Assembly (NCBI GenBank): GCA_030068145.1
Contig: JAPJBO010000111.1
Span: 124,001-188,000, forward strand
Length of the DNA: 64,000 bases
From: Diplonema papillatum
Taxonomy: Eukaryota > Euglenozoa > Diplonemea > Diplonemida > Diplonemidae
Direction of reading: 5' to 3'
Shown: one piece after another, positions 28,941 through 39,465 of the stretch
How the letters are laid out: every line of letters begins with the position of its first letter
Numbering within the stretch: the stretch's first letter is position 1
Translations under genes and position numbers: made by a program
The notes under the pieces: model-generated
Told to the model about the DNA's origin: nothing
The model's database searches: none
Seen by the model: only the letters and a program-made list of their open reading frames with translations

Positions 28941-31280
28941 CTTTCTGCCCCCCCACCCTCTGCACCGGGCCACGCCGATCGGTCGGAGTCGACGGATACC
29001 TTGTCTGGAATCGCTTCTCTTCCTGATGTTCATTCGTTGTTTCGGCGCGGTTAAAGGATCTCGCATGCGTCGATGTGACATAAGGTGCATCCCTAACCCC
29101 TGGAACTGCAACGAATTGCCTGCCGCTGTTTACCACGATACGACGCAGTACAATCGAAGAGGTGGTCGCCTGGTGAATAATGCAGGACATCGCTACAGGA
29201 AGATTTTACACTCCAAGTTCAGAAATGATTCGAATGAGTGCAAGCGCAAGCACGACACGGTACGATCGGAGAGGTGGTCATCTGGTGACTAATGCAGGAC
29301 ATCGCACACACAGATATTCTACACGACATATTCGCACGCACACGTTAACTTTGGCTAGCCAAGGTTGTGAATGACACCTATCTCATACGCGCTAGAAATG
29401 GTTTCCCTCTCTGGCTTCCCACGCCGGGGCTCGTGAACTCCTTCGGACAAAAGGGATTGCAGGCAGTCAAACAGGAACATTCTTTGGTGGAGTAAACAGC
29501 CGAATGAACAGAAAAACGTCGGGGGGCGGAGGGGTTTTTTTCCTTTCTCTCTTTTTTGGACAAAGAAAGCAGCAAGCTTCGATGCGCACTATCCACACTC
29601 GCCCGCGGCCAGGTGCCCGGGTAGCAGGAACAACGATCTCCGCGACTTGCAAGAGAGGCGCTACTGGTGCTCAGTACCCCTGTACGGCTGCTGCCAAAGC
29701 TCGTTCGGTTTGGTGACGTTTGAGCCTGAAACGAGTGGCCAGAGAAGACGGCGGTGGGCATTCTTTTTACGTAAGGTAAGCTCGGGTGAAGGTTAGGCAA
29801 GGGGGAAGGGTTGCAGGTCCCGTCTGCGCCGTGTTTTGGTCCTGTAAGCCACGGACACTTAAGGCGGACCATCATCAGCGCGGAACCTAGACAGGACAGC
29901 GGTGTGAATCTGGTTCGGTGGGGGACCGGGGGGGAGGGCAGGGGTTCCTAGAAGCATTAAGTCCGGAAAGACAGCTTTTGAAGCCGGTAAGCCGACCCAT
30001 CTTATGAAATTTACGGAATCCAATCCTAATTACTCGTAAAACGTTGCAGCCACGGTAGTTCAGTACACTATCGTCCAAAGCTGATGAGGGCAAATGCAGC
30101 TCAGTGAAGCAATGCGCCAGGGTCCAAGATTTATCACAAACCGGAAAAGCGAAAACCCTGTGTTCCATTCACACGAAATCGCTGTGATTGCTCCACTTCT
30201 TCCGCATTCTGTTTCGCGAACCTGGCCCGTAGATATAAAGAGGGTCTACCCCCTGGAGCTGCGTCGAATGCCGCTGTAGAGCACGATGAAGACTATCGCC
30301 ACAAAGTATCTGTATGCGAGCCTCATCCAGCCCCGCCTATGACACCGACACCAGCAAGGTCGGCGCCACCAAAACGAAGACGAGGGATGACGACCCCTCA
30401 ACAGAAGAAGCCGTGTCCAGCGCCACCCGTGGAGGCCAAGGCAGGGATCGCAGAAGCATGCACACCGGCGAGGAAGGGAAAGGACGCAAAGCGACCGCGC
30501 TGAGACGATGGTTCGAATGAGTGCGAACGCCTGAAGCATGACATGGTACGAGCGATGAGGATTTCATCTAGTGACTAAGATGCAGGCCATCGCTACAGAT
30601 GTTCTGCACTCTAACGTCAACGGCACAGTGCATCACGGCCATTCCTATCCCCCGGAGCTGCATGTCCAACGCCACGCGCGACGACAATGATGAAAAGGTG
30701 CGCAACCACGAAAAGCCGACTCGGTGTGCACGAAGAGGTAGTCACCTGAGAGACTAACGCAGACTATCGCTCTTTTGCGAAACGAACAATAAGCCAGGAC
30801 GCCCCTGGTCGCGGCTCAACGCCGTATAGTGCTCGCCGGCTGGCAGAGGGCAGCTGGCAAGAGGCCAGCAAGGCCATTGTACAAAAAGCTCGCCGCGGTC
30901 AGGCTAGCGAACCCCCACTTCTCCTAGGAACCCCCGGGGGGATGGGGAGGCGGGTAAGAATAGCTGAGTCGCTGCTCTTGCCAAAACAGATAGAAAAAAG
31001 AGGGTGTGCTTTACGCACACTTTTTGGTCACGTTAGGCTTTCCGATCGTGAGCACAAAATCAAGAGGTTTGGTCAACTATTCCCTGCGGTATCGACATAC
31101 TTTCGAAGAGAGGCGTACATTTCCGGAGGATTGCGCTGAAGACGAAGCAAGGAACCATCCGCGTCAACTGATCAATGGTGGTAGAAATGGTAAGGGAAGA
31201 CAATTCTTTCTGCTTCCCGTCCCGTGTACAGGGCATCAGCCGGGCGCTTGCTTCGTTTAAGATTCGTGTGCACTGTCCAG
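28941..31280. other. repeat-rich spacer, no supported gene
   Basis: It holds a diverged repeat (R7) around 29085-29335, 30225-30310, 30515-30620 and 30640-30775, recognisable by CCCCTGGAGCTGC and ACTAATGCAGGACATCGC. An R5 copy lies at 29815-29930. Confidence 0.45.
29815..29930 (+). repeat. R5 dispersed repeat, partial copy
   Basis: Contains GTCCCGTCTGCGCCGTG, the GCCACGGACACTTAAGGCGG stretch and CATCATCAGCGCGGAACCT. Confidence 0.7.
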
Positions 31281-31288
31281 AAAGAGAT

Positions 31289-31343
31289 TTCGCAACTGGC
31301 AGTCTCCTCAAGCGTTTCCTACAAAGCAGGTGCTTATACAAAA
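31289..31343 (+). mobile_element. MITE-A, right-end fragment
   Basis: Only the right inverted arm (CTGGCAGTCTCCTCAAG) and the outer tail (ACAAAGCAGGTGCTTATACA) remain. Confidence 0.75.
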
Positions 31344-31645
31344 GAAATGCGAAGTTTTGTTTTCTTTGAAAAATAGAAGAGAAAACTCGGAGTGGATTTC
31401 GTTCGGGTTTTATGGCGTTGTCTCCGTTATCTGATCTGGGTTGGTACCGGTGCAGGTCTGTGCCTATCGATGCCCTCACATCTACCGCCGCACGTGAAGC
31501 TGTTTCTGCTTGCTCTGCACGGTCCCCGTTTCTCAACCCGCTTGTTGCCACCGCAACAGACTTGCAGCGGTGGACTGCAGTGTGCTCCGGATTCTGGGGT
31601 TCTCCACCGGATTGCAGGAGACGCTCTCGCGCCCAGGCGGACTTT

Positions 31646-31885
31646 TTTTGTTGAACGCTTACGCCCGCCACTGAACCCACATTCACCTGTGTTTCGTGTG
31701 GGCTACAGCACATTTACCTCCTTTGATCTTTTACAGCTGGCAGCCTCCTCAAGTATTTCCTACAAAGCAGGTGCGTATACGTAACGTATGCGGAAGTGTT
31801 CAACAAAAAAAGACCCGCTTTGTAGTTGTATTGTTTCTCCTCGAGCCTCCTTCGAAGTAAGCACAAGGCAGCCCCTCGAGTATTT
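31646..31885. mobile_element. MITE-A halves in inverted arrangement
   Basis: A right half in plus orientation (TTTGTTGAACGCTTACGCCC to GTATTTCCTACAAAGCAGG) is followed at about 31796 by a left half in minus orientation (GTTCAACAAAAAAAGACCC to GCCCCTCGAGTATTT). Both halves start from the same internal TTGTTGAAC point. Confidence 0.8.
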
Positions 31886-31899
31886 CTCGAGCAAATTGC

Positions 31900-32400
31900 T
31901 GCTCACGTCGCAGATCGGTTCAGGGGGAAAAGCTCGCGGGAGGCTGTCGGTAACCTCTGCCTTGGCTGGGTGTGCCCCACAGAGCGCGGGGGAGGTATCA
32001 CCGGCCTGCCTGTTGTTGTTATCGCTCCAGCTCTCGTTGCGTGATACACTACTGTGTTCGATATTCGATTCGAGTCAGTCGTCTTTTCGTTAGTCGCTGC
32101 AAGTAGGCACCGCTGCATGCCCGTAGGTAATCGTCGAGGGCTTCCGTCGCAGGCTGCTTGACGCTGCTGTTATCGACAGGTTCACTATTTCTCCGTCCCT
32201 CGTTCGTTTCGAAGCACGATTCAAAACAGCAGTACGGGGTAGGAGAAGAACTCCCGGTTCCAGCCCCACGTCGTGTTGATCGCGTGCTCCTTCGATGAAG
32301 ACTTGCAGCTGGTATCGCGGCAGGTCATCCATTTGCGTGTCTATCTCGCGCTGCTCGACGACGCCTTATTGACGGTGGCCACGGAGTGTGGTGCATCCAC
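31900..32400. other. no supported gene
   Basis: No recognisable coding sequence or repeat family. Confidence 0.35.
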
Positions 32401-32401
32401 G

Positions 32402-32672
32402 TCAGGGCGTCCGCGAGGAACTCGTCTCGTCGCGGCGGGCGGAGGTGAACTCGTTGGTGTCGAGCACGACGTTGACGTGCTCCGAGAAGTTCGCCGCCGC
32501 AGCTTCAGCCAGGACGCTGATCTTCTGCGTCATGTACTCGTTCTGCGGGGCCTGGTCTGGCAGCGAGTGCCACGTCGCGTTCTTTGCGTCGACGCCTGAT
32601 GCCTGCTGCGCTTCTTCCTGCTCTAGCTGGTACCGCTGAAGATCACTCTTTTGTTTGTCGATCGACGACGCC
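32402..32672 (-). pseudogene. broken duplicate of the 32673-33878 gene
   Basis: The minus strand joins a copy of that gene's last residues (DLQRYQLEQEEAQ) directly to a copy of its middle (VDAKNATWHSLPDQAP, YMTQKISVLAEAAAANFSEH, VLDTNEFTSARRDE). The order is rearranged relative to the gene and the piece then runs into unrelated sequence. It sits immediately behind the gene's stop codon. Confidence 0.85.
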
Positions 32673-33878
32673 TTATGTCTCCTGCGCCTCTTCCTGCTCC
32701 AGCTGGTACCGCTGCAGATCCTTCTTTTGCTTGTCGATCTCCTGCTGCAGCTCGATGACGTCGAGCTGCTCCTCGTGCTTTTCGATCTGCACCTCTCGCT
32801 GCACGTCAAGCTCCTTCTGCTTGCGTTTCATTTCGTCCGTCTGCTCGCGGTCCAGCTTGTCACGCAGGGCCGTGCGCACGATGCGGCGAACGCCGCGGCG
32901 GAGCTGCACTTTGAGGTGCCCGCAGTGCGGGAAGTGCTGGACGGCTGGCCCGTACTCCGGGTTCGGCGCTTCTCCGCCGAATTGGAGGACGGCGGAGGCC
33001 CTCGCGCAGAGGCGTTTTTCCAGCAGGTGGCAGCCGTCGCGCTGCTGGGCGATCAGGAAAGAGTCGCGCGGCGGCAGGTTGTCGAGCACCTCCGTCATCG
33101 GCCGGCTGCACAACGGCTTGACAGTGGCCACGGAGTGGTGCATCCACTTCAGGGCGTCCGCGAGGAACTCCGTCTCGTCGCGGCGGGCGGAGCTGAACTC
33201 GTTGGTGTCGAGCACGAGGTAGACGTGCTCCGAGAAGTTTGCCGCCGCGGCTTCGGCGAGGACGCTGATCTTCTGGTAGCACTTCGTCATGTACTCGTTC
33301 TGCGGGGCCTGGTCCGGCAGCGAGTGCCACGTCGCGTTCTTGACGTCGACCGACTGCCGCATCAACGCTCCCGCCGACACCCGCGCGCACGCAAACCCCA
33401 GCAGCTCCTTCGAACCGCGGGCCGCGGGGAACAGCCGCCGGTGGAACCCGGCGGCGATCCTGTCCAGGGCAATCGACAGCAGCTCCTCCTCGGCCTTCGG
33501 CGGCGGCGGCGTCCGCAGGTGCCACAGGGCCTTCGCCTCCGCCTGCATGACGTCGGTCTTGTACACTTCGTGCCGGTCCATCATCTGCTTCTGCATGTCG
33601 TCCCGCACGCGCTCAACTGACAGCCTCGTAGTCGCTTTGTGGTACGCCACGCCCAGCATGCACAGCAGGATCAGCAACGCGTACACCTTCCCGTTTCCAC
33701 TTGCAAGCGCCGACTTCGTCGGGCGGTCTACCAACCGCAGGTTCTCGGTCCGTATCGCCTTGACGCCGACGTCTTCGATGTCGATGACTAGGCGGTCCTC
33801 TTGGGTCCCGACGACCTTTCCATTCAGCCCGTTGAGCCCGCTGGACTTGAGGCCCTCCACGACAACGGTGTCGCCATC
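32673..33878 (-). CDS. single-pass membrane coiled-coil protein, main exon
   Basis: The exon encodes about 401 residues. It opens with DGDTVVVEGLKSSGLNGLNG and VVGTQEDRLVIDI, resembling the short KOW/SH3-like 'GLxxxxxLNGxxG' modules common in algal proteins. A transmembrane segment follows (VYALLILLCMLGVAY), then charged helices, a conserved-looking middle (TWHSLPDQAPQNEYMTK, VYLVLDTNEFSSARRDETEF) and a long C-terminal coiled coil (QREVQIEKHEEQLDVIELQQ, QRYQLEQEEAQ). No in-frame ATG precedes the first module, and CGTTCCACAG|GAT is a good acceptor, so an upstream exon must supply the start. I recognise no named family. Broken copies of its parts lie on both sides. Confidence 0.7.
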   Translation of the reverse strand, partial: DGDTVVVEGLKSSGLNGLNGKVVGTQEDRLVIDIEDVGVKAIRTENLRLVDRPTKSALASGNGKVYALLILLCMLGVAYHKATTRLSVERVRDDMQKQMMDRHEVYKTDVMQAEAKALWHLRTPPPPKAEEELLSIALDRIAAGFHRRLFPAARGSKELLGFACARVSAGALMRQSVDVKNATWHSLPDQAPQNEYMTKCYQKISVLAEAAAANFSEHVYLVLDTNEFSSARRDETEFLADALKWMHHSVATVKPLCSRPMTEVLDNLPPRDSFLIAQQRDGCHLLEKRLCARASAVLQFGGEAPNPEYGPAVQHFPHCGHLKVQLRRGVRRIVRTALRDKLDREQTDEMKRKQKELDVQREVQIEKHEEQLDVIELQQEIDKQKKDLQRYQLEQEEAQET

Positions 33879-34029
33879 CTGTGGAACGGCGGCCCTTCCG
33901 AGGTGGAGTGTCGGGACTATCTTGCGGCAGTTCGAGGGTGGGGGTCCGGGAGGGGGGAGTGGTGCGTACTGTTTTAGTACGGCTTTTTCGGTTTTGCTTT
34001 GCTTCTTTTCTTCTGGTGCAAATCCCTAA

Positions 34030-34098
34030 ACTGGTGGTGTAAGCGAAGAATAAAACAGAACGTGTTTGTACTGCATTTGGCCCTCTACCCTTTGACCT
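34030..34098 (-). mobile_element. MITE-B internal fragment
   Basis: The complement matches the MITE-B interior (GGGCCAAATGCAGTACAAAC against the family's GGGCAAATACAATACAAAC, then TTCTTCGCTTACACCACC). It directly adjoins the gene fragment at 34100-34214. Confidence 0.7.
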
Positions 34099-34099
34099 C

Positions 34100-34214
34100 C
34101 TCCCTTATGGGCTTTCGCCTCCGCTTGGACGATGTAGGTCTTGTGAGCTTGGTGCCGGTCCATGAGCTGCTTCTGCATGTTATGTTGCCTCGTGGTCACT
34201 TTGTGATACGCCAA
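34100..34214 (-). pseudogene. fragment of the 32673-33878 gene, N-terminal side
   Basis: It reads MAYHKVTTR, then NMQKQLMDRHQAHKTYIVQA and EAKAHKG, matching VAYHKATTR ... DMQKQMMDRHEVYKTDVMQA and EAKALWH of the intact exon. The part between the two blocks is shortened and the C-terminal side is replaced by MITE-B sequence. Confidence 0.8.
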
Positions 34215-35175
34215 AAGGCTTCGTACGAAACGGGTTCCCCTTCTTTCGAAGGCCAGTGCAATTTCATCGCTCTAGCTACGCTGTGCATTCGCACCTCTTG
34301 CGTTCGGGATCTTTGGTCGACTACCTCGCAAACAGAGCAAAAAGGGTGGGTCGTCATGTTGTTTACCTTTTCTTCTTGTCGCCCCTTGGCTAATTTCGAT
34401 GTGTCTTTTATTTTGTTTTCTTTCTGTACTAGAGGCGCGTACGTCTCTTTGGTGGACTGAGACTGAAACATACGCGCTGCAAGAAAAAGAAGAAAACAAT
34501 GCGCTGCTGCCTTGCATCGCGGAGATTCCGGAGAATAGGGAGCTCCTGTTCGGTGAATGTAACGTGGCTTTCTTGTCCTTCTTGCCTTCCCTTTGCCTGT
34601 GGTGACCCGGTACTGCAGAGAAGTATACGGAGCTACAGTGCAGCACAAGCACCGGTTTTGAAAAAGAATAGGCGGAATTTGTTTGTACGTGCCGGGGGAG
34701 GATTAGCCTGCTAGTGAATGATAGTGAGTGAATATGCTCGTGAGGCCAATCTTCTCCCGAACACGCTGCCAGCGTTCTCTTTCGCGTTTACAATACATTG
34801 TTACTACGAAAAAAGGCAACCGGGCCCCGACGGAATCTTCGAAGAAGCGAGTTTGTTAGGACTATAATCTTTGCGAAAATGGCACCCGGAGACTTAAACC
34901 CGGGAATCCCTGACCGAACTTACACTCTCAAAAGACAGGCGAATCGCTTTGTTTGTGCATGTTGCTCGATCGACCTTCATCTTCGCCCCCGGTTGGGGAT
35001 TCTGGTGATGGTGAATCGTAAGCACGATGAAAACAGACGAAGAGGACAAGAATGCCACGCAGTTGTAGGAGGAGGTGCTCGGGGGCTTGAGAGGGAGGTG
35101 AACGGCCTTTTCGTGACTTTCTCGGAGTAGTTGAGGTTTAAAAAAGGCGAAGGACATTGCAGTGTGGTGGAAGAT
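34215..35175. other. no supported gene
   Basis: Nothing recognisable on either strand. Confidence 0.35.
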
Positions 35176-35179
35176 AAAA

Positions 35180-35280
35180 CAGTGGTGTCACCTGAGAAGG
35201 GTAATCTCAGGGCCGCCCACGTGATAAAGCCGTTTAGCAGCCGCTGCCGGCTCATCCCGTGACACCTTTTACATGCAGTT
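35180..35280 (+). repeat. R8 dispersed repeat with inverted ends
   Basis: It begins GTGGTGTCACCTGAGAAGGG and ends CCCGTGACACCTTTTACATG, so the ends are inverted GGTGTCAC. The centre is AGGGCCGCCCACGTGATAAA. A longer copy is at 55089-55242. Confidence 0.75.
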
Positions 35281-35574
35281 GGTTACTACGAAAGAACTAC
35301 GGTACAGAAAGAGTAGTGTTGACACTCTTTCTGTTGTGTTCCCTCGTAGCTCGCCAGGAAAGGGCACTCCAGTGAAACTGGGTATGCTACCGTTTCAGGT
35401 TTTGATTGTGGGGGCATCGTCTCATGTGGAATTTGAGACCTGTTTCTCCCACGAATGGTGTGCCAGCTTCGACCGTTGTTCCGCAGTGGGTACACCGATG
35501 ACGTGCGTACGGAGGTGCAGGGAGTTGCTCATGAGCACGTGTCCGACGCATATTTGCCGCATCGCACGCTCTAA

Positions 35575-36440
35575 CTTCTAGAGCTATCCCACCCTCAACA
35601 ATGCGTTTTTTGCGATTTCCCGAACTATCCCACCCTCTAGATGGTGCCATTTGCAACTTCCTGAGCTATCCCACCCTCAACAATGCGTTTTTTTGCAATT
35701 TCCCGAGTTATCCCACCCTCTAGATGGTGCCATTTGCAACTTCCTGAGCTATCCCACCCTTTAGGACACGCTTTTTGCAATTTCCCGAGCTATCCCACCC
35801 TCCAGGTGACGATTCTTGCGATTTCCTGAGCTATCCCACCCTCTGGAACGCGTTTTTTGCAATTTCCCGAGCTATCCCACCCTCCAGGTGACGATTCTTG
35901 CGATTTCCTGAGCTATCCCACCCTCTACAATGCGTTTTTTGCGATTTCCCGAGCTATCCCACCCTCTACAACGCGTTTTTTGCGATTTCCCGAGCTATCC
36001 CACCCTCTAGATGGTGCTACTTGCAACTTCCTGAGCTATCCCACCCTCTAGGACACGCTTTTTGCAATTTTCCGAGCTATCCCACCCTCTACAACGCGCT
36101 TTTTGCAGTTTCCCGAGCTATCCCACCCTCTGGAACGCGTTTTTTGCAATTTCCCGAGCTATCCCACCCTCCAGGTGACGATTCTTGCGATTTCCTGAGC
36201 TATCCCACCCTCAACAATGCGTTTTTTGCAGCTTCCTGAGCTATCCCACCCTCTACAACGCGTTCTTTTGCGATTTCCCGAGCTATCCCACCCTCCAGAT
36301 GACGATTTTTGCGATTCCTGAGCTATCCCACCCTCTACACCGCGCTAATCACAATTTCCCGAGCTAACCCACCCTCTAGGTGGCGCGTTTTGCAGTTTCC
36401 TGAGCTATCCCACCTTCCACACCGCATTATTTGCAAACTC
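35575..36440 (+). repeat. 38-42 bp minisatellite, about 21 units
   Basis: Each unit contains GAGCTATCCCACCCTC, then a variable block (TACAATGCG, TAGATGGTGC or CAGGTGACG) and TTTTTGC(A/G)ATTTCC. The three block types alternate, suggesting a higher-order order rather than random drift. Open frames through it are by-products. Confidence 0.9.
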
Positions 36441-38050
36441 TTGAGATAGACTGGCACCACCATAAGTGGATTTTTGGATGGTGAAAGAGGTCGCCAAAAT
36501 GCACGAGCTGTCCAAGATATGGCATTACACCTAGAAAAAATGATGTTTTCGGGAGGAAGGTGTGGGTTTTTAGCTCAAAACCCATGATTGCGAAAATCTC
36601 AAAAAAATGGTATCTGGGCAAAAAAAACGCTAAGTGCATTTCCCCAGTAAACCGTCCATGAAAAGTACGATGTTCATCTGGAGGCTCGAAAATCAGCCAA
36701 TCTGGGGAGGAAAAATGTGGGGCAACATCCGGGGAACATGTATAAAGGCAACAAAGTTTTCCGCGGCACGAAAAGCTTGAGCAACCACCTCTTATGATTT
36801 TTGTCCCAAAAAAAAGGGGGTACGTGGGCCCCCCTATTGTTAGTACTAAAAACATATTCCATCGTACGCGAAAACTTGTCCTCTTCTTTTCCTTGTACAC
36901 CCGCAGGAGCAACCGGCTGACGGAGAACGCCCCCCAAGCGTCTCCGTTGCAGAAACTTGCTTGAGGGCTTAGGGAGCTTGAAGTGCATGAAGCCTCGAAC
37001 TTCCTGTAGGTGTCCTCGAGCAGAAGCCACGAGGCGTTGCTCCAGTCGAGACGGGCAGGGATGGCTGAAGTGGGGCGGTAATAAACCTCAGTTTGATGTT
37101 TAGGCAGTCTCACGCGTATGTGATACTAGCTAGGGAGACGACAAAACTGCGGTGGGCGATGATCTCCGGCTTCAACCGGCGGCGTCTTTTATTCTCTCCG
37201 AGTATGTTCAGTGTACTGAAGGCCGAATCCACGTGTGTATGGTCGGTGAAAGCTTGAGACACATTTTAGCGAAGCACTGCAGTGCCGGATGCTCCCCCGT
37301 GTAGGATGCCCAATAGTCGTGGGCTGTACCGCGGGTGCTTGTCAGCGTAGCACTGCCGGCCCACTGCACAAACTGCCCGGACACCTCTTCTGACCGACCG
37401 GCGAAGCTCGCTGCAAACAGAGCACACATTGCCTCGATAGAGGCACCGTCTGGTTCGCTCAAGGAGGACCATTGCTGGGTGAAGGAATCGAAGACTGATG
37501 AAGATGCCGTAATTCGGGTGCTCTGTATAGGCCCTCTTCAGGGTTCTGGGTATGTGTCCGAAGTAGCACGAATGACCTCACTATCTTTCCTTTGCGCAAG
37601 ACCTCGTAAGCTTGCGAAACAGCGAGGGACTGGAAGGGCCTTCACTACCGTACCTAAATCAAGAGGGTATCCATCTTAAACCCGGGGGCACTGTAGACTA
37701 CAGTGTAGTCGCCTTACACGCCCCCGTGTTTAAGATTGATTGGCATTCTCGCCATCTTATCCATCTTAATCAAGGGGGTTTGGATATCCATCTTATGCAC
37801 GGCGGGGGGTAGGCAATTCGACTACTAATTGGAATAATGTTGAACTGGACTAAAGCTGGAACGGGTAAATGACAGACCGGGTAAAACCTGGGACACCCGG
37901 GTGGGGTGTCCCAGGTAGTCACCTGCGTGATTGGTCCTGCAGCCTCCTATGACAGCGTCTCTCTAGGGGTCGGGCTGAGTCTTGAGCACCCGAAGGCGCG
38001 GGCAAGCACCAGGGTCGCGATATTCTGCAAAGTTCGCAAAGTCGCAAACC
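36441..38050. other. no supported gene; two hairpins
   Basis: A 228-residue minus frame (36427-37113) lacks any family signature and is A+T-rich and irregular. Hairpins: ATCTTAAACCCGGGGGC against GCCCCCGTGTTTAAGAT at about 37674-37735, and ACCTGGGACACCC against GGGGTGTCCCAGGT at about 37886-37916. Confidence 0.45.
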
Positions 38051-38055
38051 CCAAA

Positions 38056-38278
38056 AAATACTCGAGGGGCTGCCTTGTGCTTACTTCGAAGGAGGCTAGA
38101 GGGGGAGAAACAATACAACTACAAAATGGGTCTTTTTTGTTGAACGCTTGCGCCCGCCACTAAACCCAGATTTACCTGTGTTTCGTGTGGGCTACAGCAC
38201 ATTTACCTCCTTTGATCTATCGCAACAGGCAGTCTCCTCAAGCATTTCCTACAAAGCAGGTGCTTATACAAAAAAAAA
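38056..38278 (+). mobile_element. MITE-A copy, intact
   Basis: Starts AAATACTCGAGGGGCTGCC; right arm GGCAGTCTCCTCAAGCATTT; tail TACAAAGCAGGTGCTTATAC followed by nine A. Confidence 0.85.
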
Positions 38279-38719
38279 TGCCAAACAGGCCCCAGGTGGT
38301 ACCCGGTTCAACATTAATCCAATTACGGTACTTTCCTTTGTCCGTGAAGGGCTTGTGATCCTTCGCGACGTGTCTTCACCGGTACGCGAACAAACACTTG
38401 CTTGTGTTGCTAGTGTGTGGCAGAGCGAACCAGTTCAGGCAATGTCAATCGACCTTTTGAGGCTAGGGTGTTGCAGGCAAATTTATGAGGGTTTCAGCCG
38501 TCGCTGAAACACTCACGAATTCGAGTGTGTGGTATGTACAGAAGCCCACCTGAACGCAGAGAGTTGGTTAAATGCATCAGTCCTTGCCACCTTTGGAGTG
38601 CCAACGGTCTGCCTCAGCAGATGCAGCACAAAATCCGCCTTCTACGGCGAAGTGAACAAAGAACGTGCTTGGAATAGCACACGGCGAGCACCCTCAACTG
38701 ACTAAATACCGTTATTAAG

Positions 38720-39013
38720 AAAATACTCGACGTTGCTGCTTCGACTCCGAATGGAAGGGGGGAAATATAGAGGTAAGGGGCAAATACAATACAAACACAA
38801 TCTGATTTGTTCTTCGCTTACACCACCGTGTGTTGCTTTCTCACTCAGGACTTTGATCTGTTGTGTTTGTGTGATTTGTCGTGTAGGGGTAGACCCGCAT
38901 GACCTCACGTCCGTTCAACACGTGGTTCGGTAGTTACAGCACTTGGGATCCCTTCTGTTCTTTGCCGGGCAGCATCGTCGATCATTTCCTTTCAAGCTGG
39001 CGCTTATGTAAAA
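38720..39013 (+). mobile_element. MITE-B copy, intact
   Basis: Starts AAATACTCGACGTTGCTGC; right arm GGCAGCATCGTCGATCATTT; tail CAAGCTGGCGCTTATGTAAAA. This is the fullest family B copy here. Confidence 0.85.
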
Positions 39014-39465
39014 GAAGTGCGCGAGGGGTGTTTTCTAGGGTTTTGTCCGTGCCCTCTTTACCCACATCTTCGCCGGCTGGGGTGCACCGTGGCGTCTAGA
39101 CACAGGCTCGAGAGGGTGGTAGCTAAAAACTACCCCCATTCTGGAAGACAGGCTCGAGAGACTGTGGTAGCTAAAACTACCCAATCTGGAAAAGAGGCTC
39201 GAAAGAGAGAGAAAGAGTGTAGTATGGTTGAACAGGTTGGTAGAGCGCAAGTTTCCATCTTTTGTTCGATGCCGTTGTTTTGTGTGGTCGACGACACGCT
39301 TCTCTTTTCAGTTTTTTAGCGTTTATTGTGGTTTAATTTTTTTTTGGAACAACATACCACGCTGGACATGTCAGTACAAAAAAGAAAGTTGGCAGCGTTG
39401 GAACCTGCCATGTAAAGATACAAAACAGGTCCTTCGCACACACAAATAAAACACGTGCTAAAAAT

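Noticed and set aside
35857-36367. Repetitive PELSHP reading frames
   Set aside because: They follow the minisatellite unit and change frame between units.
36427-37113. 228-residue minus-strand frame
   Set aside because: No family signature, irregular composition, and it runs into the minisatellite; I cannot support it as a gene.
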